Part shown: positions 16,228 to 25,157 of the stretch, piece by piece | Numbering within the stretch: the stretch's first letter is position 1 | Layout of the letters: every line of letters starts with the position of its first letter | From: Glaciecola sp964621345 | GTDB lineage: Bacteria; Pseudomonadota; Gammaproteobacteria; Enterobacterales; Alteromonadaceae | NCBI GenBank assembly: GCA_964621345.1 | Contig: CAZUON010000007.1 | Span: 1-64,000, forward strand | DNA: 64,000 nt | Reading direction: 5' to 3' | Program-made: the position numbers and the translations under genes | Notes under the pieces: model-generated | Seen by the model: the letters and a program-made list of their open reading frames with translations, nothing else | Database searches by the model: none | Told to the model about the DNA's origin: nothing

Positions 16228-16881
16228 TTACTTAAGCTTGTCTGGGTCGAAGGTATGACCTAATTTGGCAGTCTTGGTCATTAAATAATGTTTATTATCT
16301 TTAGTGACACCATGGTCAATGGCTTTTCGAGACACCACTTTTATTCCCATACCTTCGAGTGCGGCGAGCTTTTTAGGGTTGTTTGTCATTAACTCAACTT
16401 GGCCAACATTGAGTTGTTCGAGCATGAGCTTACAAATGCTGTAGTCTCTAAGGTCGGCGTCAAAGCCAAGGTGTTGGTTAGCTTCAACCGTGTCAAAGCC
16501 TTGATCTTGTAATTGATAGGCTTTTATTTTGTTGAGTAAGCCTATGCCTCGGCCTTCTTGGCGTAAATACAGTAGAACACCAAAGCCGCCTTTAACGATA
16601 TTCTCTAATGCACGCTCTAACTGAAATCCGCAATCACAACGGGTACTAAATAAAGCATCACCGGTTAAGCATTCACTATGAATTCGGATAGGCACCACTG
16701 AGTCTTGTTGCCATTCACCATATGATAAGGCCACATGTTCTTGCCCAGTAGCGGTCTCAACAAAACCATGAATAATAAAGTCACCATAGCGCGTGGGCAG
16801 TTTTGCTTGGCTAATAAACTCATAAGGGCTGTTAGGTGATTTCATGGGTAATTTGGTATTTCCAAAAGTTAAAAGTGCCAA
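16228..16881 (-). CDS. ribA: GTP cyclohydrolase II
   Basis: A 217-residue enzyme that opens GTP to the first pyrimidine intermediate of riboflavin synthesis. Visible motifs are RIHSECLTGDALFSTRCDCGFQLE, with the three zinc cysteines, and LRQEGRGIGL with the catalytic Arg. The end has MTNNPKKLAALEGMGI, also standard. I take the TTG at 16881 because TAAGG precedes it; an ATG at 16845 is possible, without a visible ribosome-binding site. It is convergent with the nitrilase gene, 22 bases apart. No FMN riboswitch is seen upstream, where only 50-odd bases separate it from the next gene. Confidence 0.93.
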   Translation of the reverse strand: MALLTFGNTKLPMKSPNSPYEFISQAKLPTRYGDFIIHGFVETATGQEHVALSYGEWQQDSVVPIRIHSECLTGDALFSTRCDCGFQLERALENIVKGGFGVLLYLRQEGRGIGLLNKIKAYQLQDQGFDTVEANQHLGFDADLRDYSICKLMLEQLNVGQVELMTNNPKKLAALEGMGIKVVSRKAIDHGVTKDNKHYLMTKTAKLGHTFDPDKLK

Positions 16882-16933
16882 GAGTGCCTTAAGTGGGGAT
16901 AAAATTAATTATTACAAGCGGGACTTGTGAGCA

Positions 16934-19846
16934 TTAACTATCCAATGGCGATTCTTCTTTATACGCGAGGTATTGTGCCAGAGGTTTAGGTTTTGCGATA
17001 CAAAAGCCTTGGGCATAATCTACACCTAGTTTGCCAACTTGCACCATAATGTCTTTGGTCTCAACAAACTCAGCCACCGTTTTGATTTTCATGGCTTCGG
17101 CAACATCACGTATAGAGGTCACCATGGCAAGATCAATCTTGTCATTCAGGATATCACGAATAAAATTCCCATCTATTTTCAAAAAATCGACGGGCAAGTT
17201 TTTCAAATAACTATAGCTTGAAAACCCTGTACCAAAATCATCAAGAGCAAAAGTACAACCCAGCTTTTTAAACTCTTGCATAAAGTCTACCGCATCCTTC
17301 ATCCTTATAATGGCCATGGTTTCGGTGATTTCAAAGCACACTTTATGATGCGGGATATCATATTTTTCGAAGGCGTTTAACAAAAAGAACCTAAAATCGT
17401 CGTCTGATAATGCAAAGCCCGACAAATTAATATTCACCTTTCCTAAATGCTCAATATGCTGTCGATGACTATTTAACCATGAAAAATAATGTTCAATCAC
17501 AAACTTGTCAATGTGGTGGCTTATGTGAGCCTTTTCTGCACTAGGCATAAAGAATTCAGGTGCGACTAAGTCTTTTTCTTGTGTTCGCAAACGCAATAGT
17601 ATTTCGTAATAATCGAGATCGTCTGTTTGCGCTAGCGGGCGGTAATGTTGATAAAACAGCTCAAATGCATCGTCTTTTAGTGCATTTTTGACTTCAGCTA
17701 CCCAATATAAGTCCCGTTGGTAACTAGAGTGCATACTCATTTCTGGAGAGTACACATGAATTTTTTGGCGGTCGTTTTCTTTCGCAATTAAGCAGGCTGT
17801 GTCGGCAAAAGAGAGTAACTCTTCTCCGCTAGGAATGCTTTTGTCGTATGCGGCAATACCAATACTGATACTTTGACTAAAGATATGTCTGTCCCACTTA
17901 AATTCAAAGAGCCTGACTTTGTCTAATAATTGATTGGCTAATGCATGCAATTCATTTGTTTCTTTAAACTCGACCAAGAGGCCAAATTGATCGGCGCTTA
18001 GGCGGGCAAATGGGTAGCGGTTAATGACCACATCGTAAAGTTCATGTGACAGTTCTTTGACAAATACATCACCGGCAGAATGGCCGCAGGTGTCATTAAT
18101 TACTTTGAATTGGTCTACATCTAAAAAGACTAAAGCAAAGTTATCATCATTATCTTCGTATTGCTCGATGGCCTCGTTCATGACCTTTAAAAAGTGACGG
18201 CGATTGTACAAACCGGTCAGTTGATCGTGAGTGTTGAGGTACTGTAGATTAATTTGATGCAAACGGCGCTCAGTGATGTCAAACAAAGATCCAAACTGCA
18301 ACGTATTGTCTTGTACTTTTTTCAACTGTGCAGAAATACTGAACCAAAACTCACTGCCGTCGCTGCGCCTTCCCTTGACTTCTTTACCGAGTACGGTTTG
18401 CTGTATACTGAGTTCCCCGAGTAATAGGTCTGCGTCTTTTGTGTTCGCAAAAAAGCTGGATAAATGCGGGTGAGTGCTTAAAAAACTCTGACTATCGCTA
18501 TAGCCAAATAACGAGCAAATTGCTGGGTTAACATGAATCAAATCACCGTTTGGCTCTGCTGTATAAAGACCTTCAGCGGCATGTTGGAACAAGTCATTGT
18601 ATTGTTGCAAATGATTAATTTGTTCCATTTGCTTTAGACTGTTTACCGCTTGAATCGACTGCTCTCGGCTGATAATGGCAACACCGATGAGCATTACCCC
18701 TAAGCACGCGAATATAAACGGATAAGGTGCAGAAAAGGATAAATGGCCGGTATTGTTGAGTAACATAATCAACTCGATAAATCCGACAATTCCCAGTGCT
18801 ATCCAACCCGAAAAGTAGATAATAGCACTGCGTAAATCAATGCTTTTTCGGTAAATAAAGGTCGCGATTAGCTTACTGACAAAAAACAAACAAGAAAATA
18901 TGATCAAGCTTATAAGCTGATAAAAGTCATTGAAAATGAAAATGCCTAAGATTGGAAATAAGAGCAGCACATAGTGAGCACGCAGCCAAATCCTAGAGAC
19001 AGGCTCAAATACAATACGCGTTATTTTAATTGCGGCAAAAAGAGTGACGGTTAGACTTATTGCTGTGAGTTCTGCCGCAAGTGAAGGGATCATAAATAAC
19101 ATCGGTAATACACCCTCGGTCGAGAGCATAGTGGTCATCGCTGCGGTAGAAAAAACACAGAACCAAAATCTTGAAGGGGCATTACGTAGGATATAAGTCA
19201 GTAAAAAATATGTGGCAAGTAATGCGAGCCCACCGCTCATAGCACCCAATAATATTAAGCGAACACTTGCTTGCGCGGTATAGGCCTCGGCTTGCCATAA
19301 TTCAATTGGTACGGTTGAAAAACCGTCATCTTGAATTTGTAAATAAAGGGTTAGCGTGCTGGCGCTGCGGGAGATAAACGACATTTTAAAGCCGTTGCGA
19401 CTTAGGTTTGCGCTGCTGCGGCTATTCTCTTGTAATCTTGTTGATTGCACAATGCGCAGTTGTTCGTCGAGCAAATACGCCTCGGCCCTATCGATGAAAG
19501 TATTTCCTGCAACTAGGGTAAGAGGCCGGTTGCTATCTGAGGCATTCTCGATGTTAAAGCGCAGCCATAACGAAGCGTTATCAGGAATGTTGACGATTTC
19601 TTGATGTTGTTGCCAGCTTGCTTGCTGCATTAAATCAGATAACAGTAAGTTTTCTTCGGTAATTAAAAATTGTGCGTTGTAGGTAACGTTGATTGAGGTG
19701 TCAAAATCTGCGTTGACGGTATTGTTGCCCTCGCTTATAAAGTCTTGCTCAGCATTTACAAATGTTGTACTGCCAATGGCAATTAGTATCAACATAATTA
19801 AAATTGAGAACACTGCAAATAAGTTTAAAAAAAAGTTTCGGGTCAT
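16934..19846 (-). CDS. 7TM-DISM sensor with PAS, degenerate GGDEF and EAL domains
   Basis: A 970-residue inner-membrane protein. Order: signal/anchor helix (10-28), periplasmic 7TMR-DISM extracellular domain (about 50-185), seven membrane helices (195-393), PAS (415-528), GGDEF domain (535-700) and EAL domain (715-965). The GGDEF active-site motif reads SADQF (617-621), so cyclase activity is unlikely. The EAL side keeps EIL at 748-750 (Glu present), NINLSG, EITET, DDFGTGF, LKIDG, AEFVET and QGF, so c-di-GMP hydrolysis is likely. The DISM part probably senses a periplasmic carbohydrate-like ligand. It stands alone; the downstream ribA is on the same strand. Confidence 0.92.
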   Translation of the reverse strand: MTRNFFLNLFAVFSILIMLILIAIGSTTFVNAEQDFISEGNNTVNADFDTSINVTYNAQFLITEENLLLSDLMQQASWQQHQEIVNIPDNASLWLRFNIENASDSNRPLTLVAGNTFIDRAEAYLLDEQLRIVQSTRLQENSRSSANLSRNGFKMSFISRSASTLTLYLQIQDDGFSTVPIELWQAEAYTAQASVRLILLGAMSGGLALLATYFLLTYILRNAPSRFWFCVFSTAAMTTMLSTEGVLPMLFMIPSLAAELTAISLTVTLFAAIKITRIVFEPVSRIWLRAHYVLLLFPILGIFIFNDFYQLISLIIFSCLFFVSKLIATFIYRKSIDLRSAIIYFSGWIALGIVGFIELIMLLNNTGHLSFSAPYPFIFACLGVMLIGVAIISREQSIQAVNSLKQMEQINHLQQYNDLFQHAAEGLYTAEPNGDLIHVNPAICSLFGYSDSQSFLSTHPHLSSFFANTKDADLLLGELSIQQTVLGKEVKGRRSDGSEFWFSISAQLKKVQDNTLQFGSLFDITERRLHQINLQYLNTHDQLTGLYNRRHFLKVMNEAIEQYEDNDDNFALVFLDVDQFKVINDTCGHSAGDVFVKELSHELYDVVINRYPFARLSADQFGLLVEFKETNELHALANQLLDKVRLFEFKWDRHIFSQSISIGIAAYDKSIPSGEELLSFADTACLIAKENDRQKIHVYSPEMSMHSSYQRDLYWVAEVKNALKDDAFELFYQHYRPLAQTDDLDYYEILLRLRTQEKDLVAPEFFMPSAEKAHISHHIDKFVIEHYFSWLNSHRQHIEHLGKVNINLSGFALSDDDFRFFLLNAFEKYDIPHHKVCFEITETMAIIRMKDAVDFMQEFKKLGCTFALDDFGTGFSSYSYLKNLPVDFLKIDGNFIRDILNDKIDLAMVTSIRDVAEAMKIKTVAEFVETKDIMVQVGKLGVDYAQGFCIAKPKPLAQYLAYKEESPLDS

Positions 19847-20107
19847 TATTATTGCTTCAACCGCATAAAATGATAAACATCGAGCTTTGATAATAGCATA
19901 AAATCATAGACTTACACCTAAGACCTCTTTGCAATATAAAGAGATTTTGTCAGTCAGCTTTTGATAGTGATTAAGCTGTGGGATTCGTGTAATTAGTTAT
20001 TTTTGATTATAGGATTTTGCGGCTAGATCATGTAACTTTGAAGTACCAAACTAACAATCACGTTTTAATACGTTACAACGCAATAAGCGCATCAAGGTAA
20101 AGATAAT

Positions 20108-20515
20108 ATGTGGAGAATCAAGCAAATAAATTTCAATGCCTTTTCGCGGGAGGGGCATCGCGTAAGCTGTTTTGTGTTGGTTCTAGTGACCCTTTTTCTA
20201 AGCGCTTGTGGAAAGCCGATGGCAGCTGGGGATCCACAACAAGGGCAAGATAAATCTGCGCTTTGCGCCCAGTGCCATGGTAAAAACGGTATTTCCATTG
20301 TGCCTATTTATCCTAACTTAGCGGGACAAAAAGAGCAGTATTTAGTGTTAGCCTTACAAGCTTATCGTTCTGGTGAACGGGTGAATATGGCAATGACACC
20401 TCACGCGCGCAAACTAACGGATGAAGACATTGCAGACTTAGCTGCGTTTTACGCAAGGATGGATCCTGCGGGAAGTGGCCTTGTTAGTGATGCCCCCAAA
20501 AGAGCAAACCAATAA
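20108..20515 (+). CDS. lipoprotein cytochrome c, class I
   Basis: A 135-residue protein with a membrane segment ending in the lipobox LSAC (Cys 34), then a compact cytochrome c domain. The heme motif is CAQCH (53-57); PNLAGQKEQYLVLALQAYRSGER and ADLAAFYARM match c4/c553-type domains. A Met in NMAMTPHA is the likely sixth ligand. It should carry electrons in the periplasm, tethered to a membrane. The last base of its stop is the first base of the following TetR-family gene, so the regulator is translationally coupled to it. Confidence 0.85.
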   Translation: MWRIKQINFNAFSREGHRVSCFVLVLVTLFLSACGKPMAAGDPQQGQDKSALCAQCHGKNGISIVPIYPNLAGQKEQYLVLALQAYRSGERVNMAMTPHARKLTDEDIADLAAFYARMDPAGSGLVSDAPKRANQ

Positions 20516-21147
20516 TGGCAAGTAGCCGAGCCGGCCGACCTAAGAGTCAGATAAAACGCGATGCAATCTTACATGCGGCGGTAAAACTGTTTCTTGAACA
20601 AGGTTACAAGCAAACTTCTATGGAGGAGGTCGCTAAACATTCAGGTGTCTCAAAGCAAACCATATATTCTCATTATGAGAGTAAAGATGCGTTGTTCTGC
20701 GCAGGCATTGCTGCTAAGTGTGATGAGCACATGATTAAGATTGAACAACTCGCTAATCACGATGCCTCTTTAGAAGCTGCGCTGAGGCATATTGCTACAC
20801 GTTTTTTAGCACTTTTTCATGATGAAGATGTGATTTCTATGTATTCAACGGTGATTGCCGAGGCCAGAAACACACCCCACGTCGCTAAGATATTCTACCA
20901 AGCAGGTCCGCTTGCCAGTATTGATGCGTTGTCGGCGCTCTTGTTTAATCTATGCTCTGATACCTTAAGTAAGCAAAACGCACGTTTACTCGCGATTGAT
21001 TTTTATACCTTAGTCAAAAGCGACTTACACACCAAAAGTTTAATGAACTTGGACTTTCGACTTAATGCTCAGCAGTGTGAAGACCACGTGAACGCAGTTG
21101 TGAAGAAAACCTTATGCTTAAAAAGATATTTTTATGAAGAGCGATGA
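20515..21147 (+). CDS. TetR/AcrR-family regulator
   Basis: A 210-residue regulator. Residues 12-60 form the TetR DNA-binding domain (RDAILHAAVKLFLEQGYKQTSMEEVAKHSGVSKQTIYSHYESKDALF). The rest is a helical ligand-binding and dimer domain. The start overlaps the stop of the cytochrome gene (TAATG). It may control the cytochrome gene, or the GST gene 111 bases downstream on the same strand, since GSTs and TetR regulators are often linked; neither is shown. Confidence 0.93.
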   Translation: MASSRAGRPKSQIKRDAILHAAVKLFLEQGYKQTSMEEVAKHSGVSKQTIYSHYESKDALFCAGIAAKCDEHMIKIEQLANHDASLEAALRHIATRFLALFHDEDVISMYSTVIAEARNTPHVAKIFYQAGPLASIDALSALLFNLCSDTLSKQNARLLAIDFYTLVKSDLHTKSLMNLDFRLNAQQCEDHVNAVVKKTLCLKRYFYEER

Positions 21148-21258
21148 CACGCATACATCCCCAGTATCGAAGCTTCTTATTCAAGCTAAAAACAAACTAA
21201 TTTGTAGTATTGAGAGTAAGCAAGTATCTATTCCCAATAAAGATTAAGGTCAAAACAG

Positions 21259-21930
21259 ATGTATACCCTTCACCATTTGATGGATTCGCGCTCAGAACGT
21301 ATTGTTTGGCTGTTAGAGATGATCGGCGCTGAATATGAAATAAAGGCCTATCCTCGAGATCCACAAACCAGCCTTGCACCTGAGGAATACAAAAAGTTGC
21401 ATCCTCTAGGCTCAGCCCCTTTACTTGAACACAATGGACATATTCAAGCCGAATCGGGTGCGATTTGTGAGTATATTGTGCAGCAAAGCGGGCAATCTGA
21501 TTTATTACGAAGCAGTGATCCAGCGGCGCATATTGAGGTTCAGTTTTGGTCGCATTACAGTGAAGGCAGCTTTTTACCGCCTTTAGTGACCAGCATGGTC
21601 CTAAATAAAGCAAGAGAAAAAGCCAAGCCGTTTTTTGTGAAATTTATTGCCAACAAAATTATTGACGCGATTATGGACGCTTACTTTGCAAAGGTGATAT
21701 CACGAAATTTAGCCTATGTAGAAAGCTACTTAGAGAACAAATCCTATTTTGTCGGCGACACCCCAAGCATTGCTGATGTGCAAATGTGTTTTGGCATGCT
21801 AGCACTCGAAAAAACCGGTCGCTTAAGCTCCTCACCAAATATGACAGCTTATGTAAAAAGGGTGGGAGCGTTGCCGTCTTATCAAGCTGCCATGACAAAA
21901 ATGGCAGAAGCAGAAGCGCCTTATCGTTAA
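21259..21930 (+). CDS. glutathione S-transferase
   Basis: A 223-residue cytosolic GST. The thioredoxin-fold part (1-80) has SRSERIVWLLEMIGAEYEI, NPxG-like HPLGSAPLLEHNG, and ESGAICEYIV with the Glu-Ser that binds the gamma-glutamyl group. The helical C-terminal domain has the conserved SIADVQMCF capping motif. It conjugates glutathione to electrophiles, substrate unknown. It follows the TetR gene on the same strand and may be its target. Confidence 0.92.
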   Translation: MYTLHHLMDSRSERIVWLLEMIGAEYEIKAYPRDPQTSLAPEEYKKLHPLGSAPLLEHNGHIQAESGAICEYIVQQSGQSDLLRSSDPAAHIEVQFWSHYSEGSFLPPLVTSMVLNKAREKAKPFFVKFIANKIIDAIMDAYFAKVISRNLAYVESYLENKSYFVGDTPSIADVQMCFGMLALEKTGRLSSSPNMTAYVKRVGALPSYQAAMTKMAEAEAPYR

Positions 21931-21963
21931 CATTAGGTGTTAAGTGATATTCTTGGATCGGCG

Positions 21964-23790
21964 CTATTTAGCTGCAAGATAGTCTTTAATCAAACCAATA
22001 AAGGCCTCGCCATATCGGTCTAACTTTTTCTCGCCTACGCCAGTGATATCTAAAAATTCGCTAGGCGTTTGCGGGTGTTTACGTGTCATGTCGGCAAGTG
22101 AAGCATCGCTAAATACAACAAAGGGCGGCTTGTCTAATTCGTCGGCAATAAGTCGGCGTAAAGCCTTCAGTTTATCAAATAAGACCGAATCAAGATGAAT
22201 GGGTACATACTTATCTTTTTTGACCTGTGAAACGGAATACTTAGGTACTGCCAGCTCAAGTTTTCTCTCTCCTCTCAATACCGCTCTTGCGGTCGGAGCT
22301 AAACACAAAATCCCTGAGCGCGTCATGTCGATATAAAGCAAACCCACGTGAATAAGCTGCTGAATAATATTATGCCAGTAGCTATCGCTTTGTTCTTTGC
22401 CAATGCCATAAGTGGATAATTTATCGTGACCAGCATCTACAATACGCTTATGTTGTAGGCCTCTTAGCACATCAATAAGGTGTTGCACGCTTGTATCTAA
22501 GCGCAGGCGGTACACACAAGAAAGCACTTTTTGTGCTTCTATGGTGGCGTCAAACATTTTCGGAGGGTCTAGGCATACATCGCAATTGCCACATGAGCTT
22601 TGGCGATAGTCTGCAAAATAATTAAGCAATACTTGTCTTCTGCATGTCTGTGCTTCGGCAAAGGCTTGCATGGCTTCAAATTTGTGCATTTCAACGGCAA
22701 AACGTTCGGCACTGCTGCCATCGGCAATCCATTTTTTAATTCTTGCGCCGTCGCGTTCATCATAAAGGAGCAAGGCTTCTGCAGGCATGCCGTCGCGTCC
22801 GGCACGGCCCGTTTCTTGGTAAAAGGCCTCTATACTGCGCGGAACGTCATGATGCACGACAAAACGCACATTCGATTTATTAATGCCCATACCAAAAGCA
22901 ACGGTGGCCACCACTACTTGCAAATGGTCCTTTAAGAATTGCTTTTGTACCAATTCGCGCATCTCATTCTCGCGCCCTGCATGGTAGGCATCGCAACGAA
23001 TCCCTGCTCGTGTGAGCTTTTCGGTTAAATCGTCTACTTTGGCCCGGCTATTACAGTACACAATGCCGCTATTACCAGCTTGTTGGCGAACAAAATCAAC
23101 GACTTGGTCAAAGCCTTTGTACTTACGAAGCAGGTTGTAATGAATGTTTGGCCGGTCAAAGCCCCCTTTATGAACAAAGGCTTCAGGTATATTAAGCTGA
23201 TACAAAATATCGTGTTGGGTGGCACTGTCTGCAGTTGCGGTAAGGGCAATGATAGGGACGTGTGGCAGGGCGTGTTTAAGCATGCCTAATTTCCGGTAAT
23301 CTTGCCTAAAATCATGGCCCCAATGACTTACGCAGTGGGCCTCGTCAACGGCAATGAGGCTTATATCACACCTAGCAATTAGGTTTAAAAAATAGGGCTG
23401 TAGCATTTTCTCTGGCGCAACGTACAACAAATCAATCTGATTGCTTTGCAGGGAGTGAACCACTTGTTGGGCACGTTCAGGCGTGAGGCTAGAATTAAGA
23501 TACGCCGCCTCAACGCCTAATTCACGTAATTGCTGGACTTGGTCTTGCATTAAAGATATTAGGGGTGAAATGACGAGCGTTACGCCCGGTAACACCATTG
23601 CAGGCACCTGGTAACACAACGATTTACCGCCGCCAGTGGGCAGTAGGATCAAGCTGTCATTGCCTTTTAGCACCTGCTCGATGACGTCAAACTGACCGCT
23701 TCTAAATTGATCGTAGCCAAAGGTCTGTTTAAGGACTTTATAACAGGTCTTTTCAAGATCTAATGGTGAGGGGGCTTGCACTGCATTCAC
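21964..23790 (-). CDS. recQ: ATP-dependent DNA helicase RecQ
   Basis: A 608-residue SF2 helicase, the usual RecQ length. Motifs: Q motif FGYDQFRSGQ, Walker A LPTGGGKSLCYQ, motif II VDEAHCVSHWGHDFR, motif III ALTATAD, motif V VATVAFGMGINK, and motif VI QETGRAGRDG. Then come the zinc-binding domain (CRRQVLLNYF...CGNCDVC), winged helix, and HRDC domain (from about 525). It unwinds DNA 3' to 5' in recombination and repair. The start appears to be GTG with only a weak ribosome-binding site. Convergent with the GST gene, 33 bases apart. Confidence 0.96.
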   Translation of the reverse strand: MNAVQAPSPLDLEKTCYKVLKQTFGYDQFRSGQFDVIEQVLKGNDSLILLPTGGGKSLCYQVPAMVLPGVTLVISPLISLMQDQVQQLRELGVEAAYLNSSLTPERAQQVVHSLQSNQIDLLYVAPEKMLQPYFLNLIARCDISLIAVDEAHCVSHWGHDFRQDYRKLGMLKHALPHVPIIALTATADSATQHDILYQLNIPEAFVHKGGFDRPNIHYNLLRKYKGFDQVVDFVRQQAGNSGIVYCNSRAKVDDLTEKLTRAGIRCDAYHAGRENEMRELVQKQFLKDHLQVVVATVAFGMGINKSNVRFVVHHDVPRSIEAFYQETGRAGRDGMPAEALLLYDERDGARIKKWIADGSSAERFAVEMHKFEAMQAFAEAQTCRRQVLLNYFADYRQSSCGNCDVCLDPPKMFDATIEAQKVLSCVYRLRLDTSVQHLIDVLRGLQHKRIVDAGHDKLSTYGIGKEQSDSYWHNIIQQLIHVGLLYIDMTRSGILCLAPTARAVLRGERKLELAVPKYSVSQVKKDKYVPIHLDSVLFDKLKALRRLIADELDKPPFVVFSDASLADMTRKHPQTPSEFLDITGVGEKKLDRYGEAFIGLIKDYLAAK

Positions 23791-24050
23791 GAAGTTAAAC
23801 TACGACCAACAACATTTATTTAATGGCATTAGTGTACCGAGTTTAACTAATAAAATCATGATGGACTTTAGGTCAGCTATACAATGTATTGATGTACGGT
23901 GACTTTTGTTTACAAAAATAGAATAAGTGATCAAAGGTGTTTATAAATTAAGCTATATTCTATACTAATTTTATAGTTGCGTGGGAGGGCACTTTGCTCC
24001 ACAATCCGCGCCCTTAAAGTAAAAAGCATCGCTAATTAGGAAAAGTTGTA

Positions 24051-24956
24051 TTGAGTTCGTCAGACCAAACCAAAGCCGGAGTATTGTATGCAATAGCCGC
24101 TTACACCATGTGGGGAATTGCACCCATTTATTTTAAGGCGCTTACTCACATACCTGCCCCCGAAATCTTGATGCATCGAGTGGTGTGGTCAGTGCTGGTG
24201 TTGGTAGTGCTTATTTTAGGCTTAAAGCATATGCGTAAAGTGCAAAACGCTTTGCTATCTGCCAAAGTAGTGTTCACTCTGTTGTTGGCAGGTATGTTAC
24301 TCGCCGGCAACTGGCTCTTGTTTATTTGGGCGGTTAACAATGATTTTATGCTCGAAGCAAGTTTGGGGTATTTTATTAACCCCATGATCAATGTCTTTTT
24401 TGGTCGTGTATTTTTAGGCGAAAGGCTCCGGCCTATTCAGCAACTAGCGGTGACCTTTGCCATCATTGGTGTGCTTGCATCAGTATTTTCTTATGGCGAA
24501 CCGCCTTGGGTTGCTCTGACCTTAGCGACTAGCTTCAGCATATATGGTTTATTGCGTAAACAAGTGAACGTAGATTCAATGCCCGGTTTGTTTATTGAAA
24601 CCAGTATGATGCTACCTGCGGCCATGATCTACTGGGTATTCTTTGCCACAGTCACGCCCGATTTAACCATTAACAGTAGCTCTTTAAATGCCCTATTATT
24701 ATTTGCAGGTATTATTACTACTGCACCGCTGCTTTGCTTTACGGCTGCCGCTAGGCGAATTAAATACTCCACCTTGGGTATGTTGCAATACATTGGGCCG
24801 TCTTTAATGTTTACCTTAGCGGTAGTCATATACGACGAAACGTTAAGCCAGGGCCGCCTAATTACCTTTGCGCTAGTATGGACGGGCTTGGTAGTGTTTA
24901 CGTATGATTCACTTCATCAATATCGTAAAACTAAGCGAGTACAAAAGCCGGTTTAG
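24051..24956 (+). CDS. rarD: RarD/EamA-family permease
   Basis: A 301-residue inner-membrane protein with ten predicted membrane helices in two EamA repeats. The opening GVLYAIAAYTMWGIAPIYFKAL and the stretch LLFIWAVNN..MLEASLGYFINPMINVFFGRVFLGERL are specific for RarD, the chloramphenicol-sensitivity-linked branch. Transport substrate is unknown. Translation starts at a TTG with TTAGGAAAAG upstream. No neighbours suggest a role. Confidence 0.9.
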   Translation: MSSSDQTKAGVLYAIAAYTMWGIAPIYFKALTHIPAPEILMHRVVWSVLVLVVLILGLKHMRKVQNALLSAKVVFTLLLAGMLLAGNWLLFIWAVNNDFMLEASLGYFINPMINVFFGRVFLGERLRPIQQLAVTFAIIGVLASVFSYGEPPWVALTLATSFSIYGLLRKQVNVDSMPGLFIETSMMLPAAMIYWVFFATVTPDLTINSSSLNALLLFAGIITTAPLLCFTAAARRIKYSTLGMLQYIGPSLMFTLAVVIYDETLSQGRLITFALVWTGLVVFTYDSLHQYRKTKRVQKPV

Positions 24957-25157
24957 CGCAGCAGATATGCCGCCACTGTTCTGTTACATATTATCCTTAA
25001 TTAGGCTATTTATTAAGCACCTTAATTCTGTACTATAATAACTGGAAATTAAGGACATAAGTGCTACTGCGCACCTATACAAAGTGTAAGTTAGTGAAAG
25101 GAATCATTCGCACATGCAATTTAATATACAAGCATCATTTAAATTCCTCACATTTAT

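Noticed and set aside
16216..16239. A hairpin between nitrilase and ribA as a shared terminator
   Set aside because: The arms are A/T-rich with a long loop, there is no T-run, and it overlaps the ribA stop.
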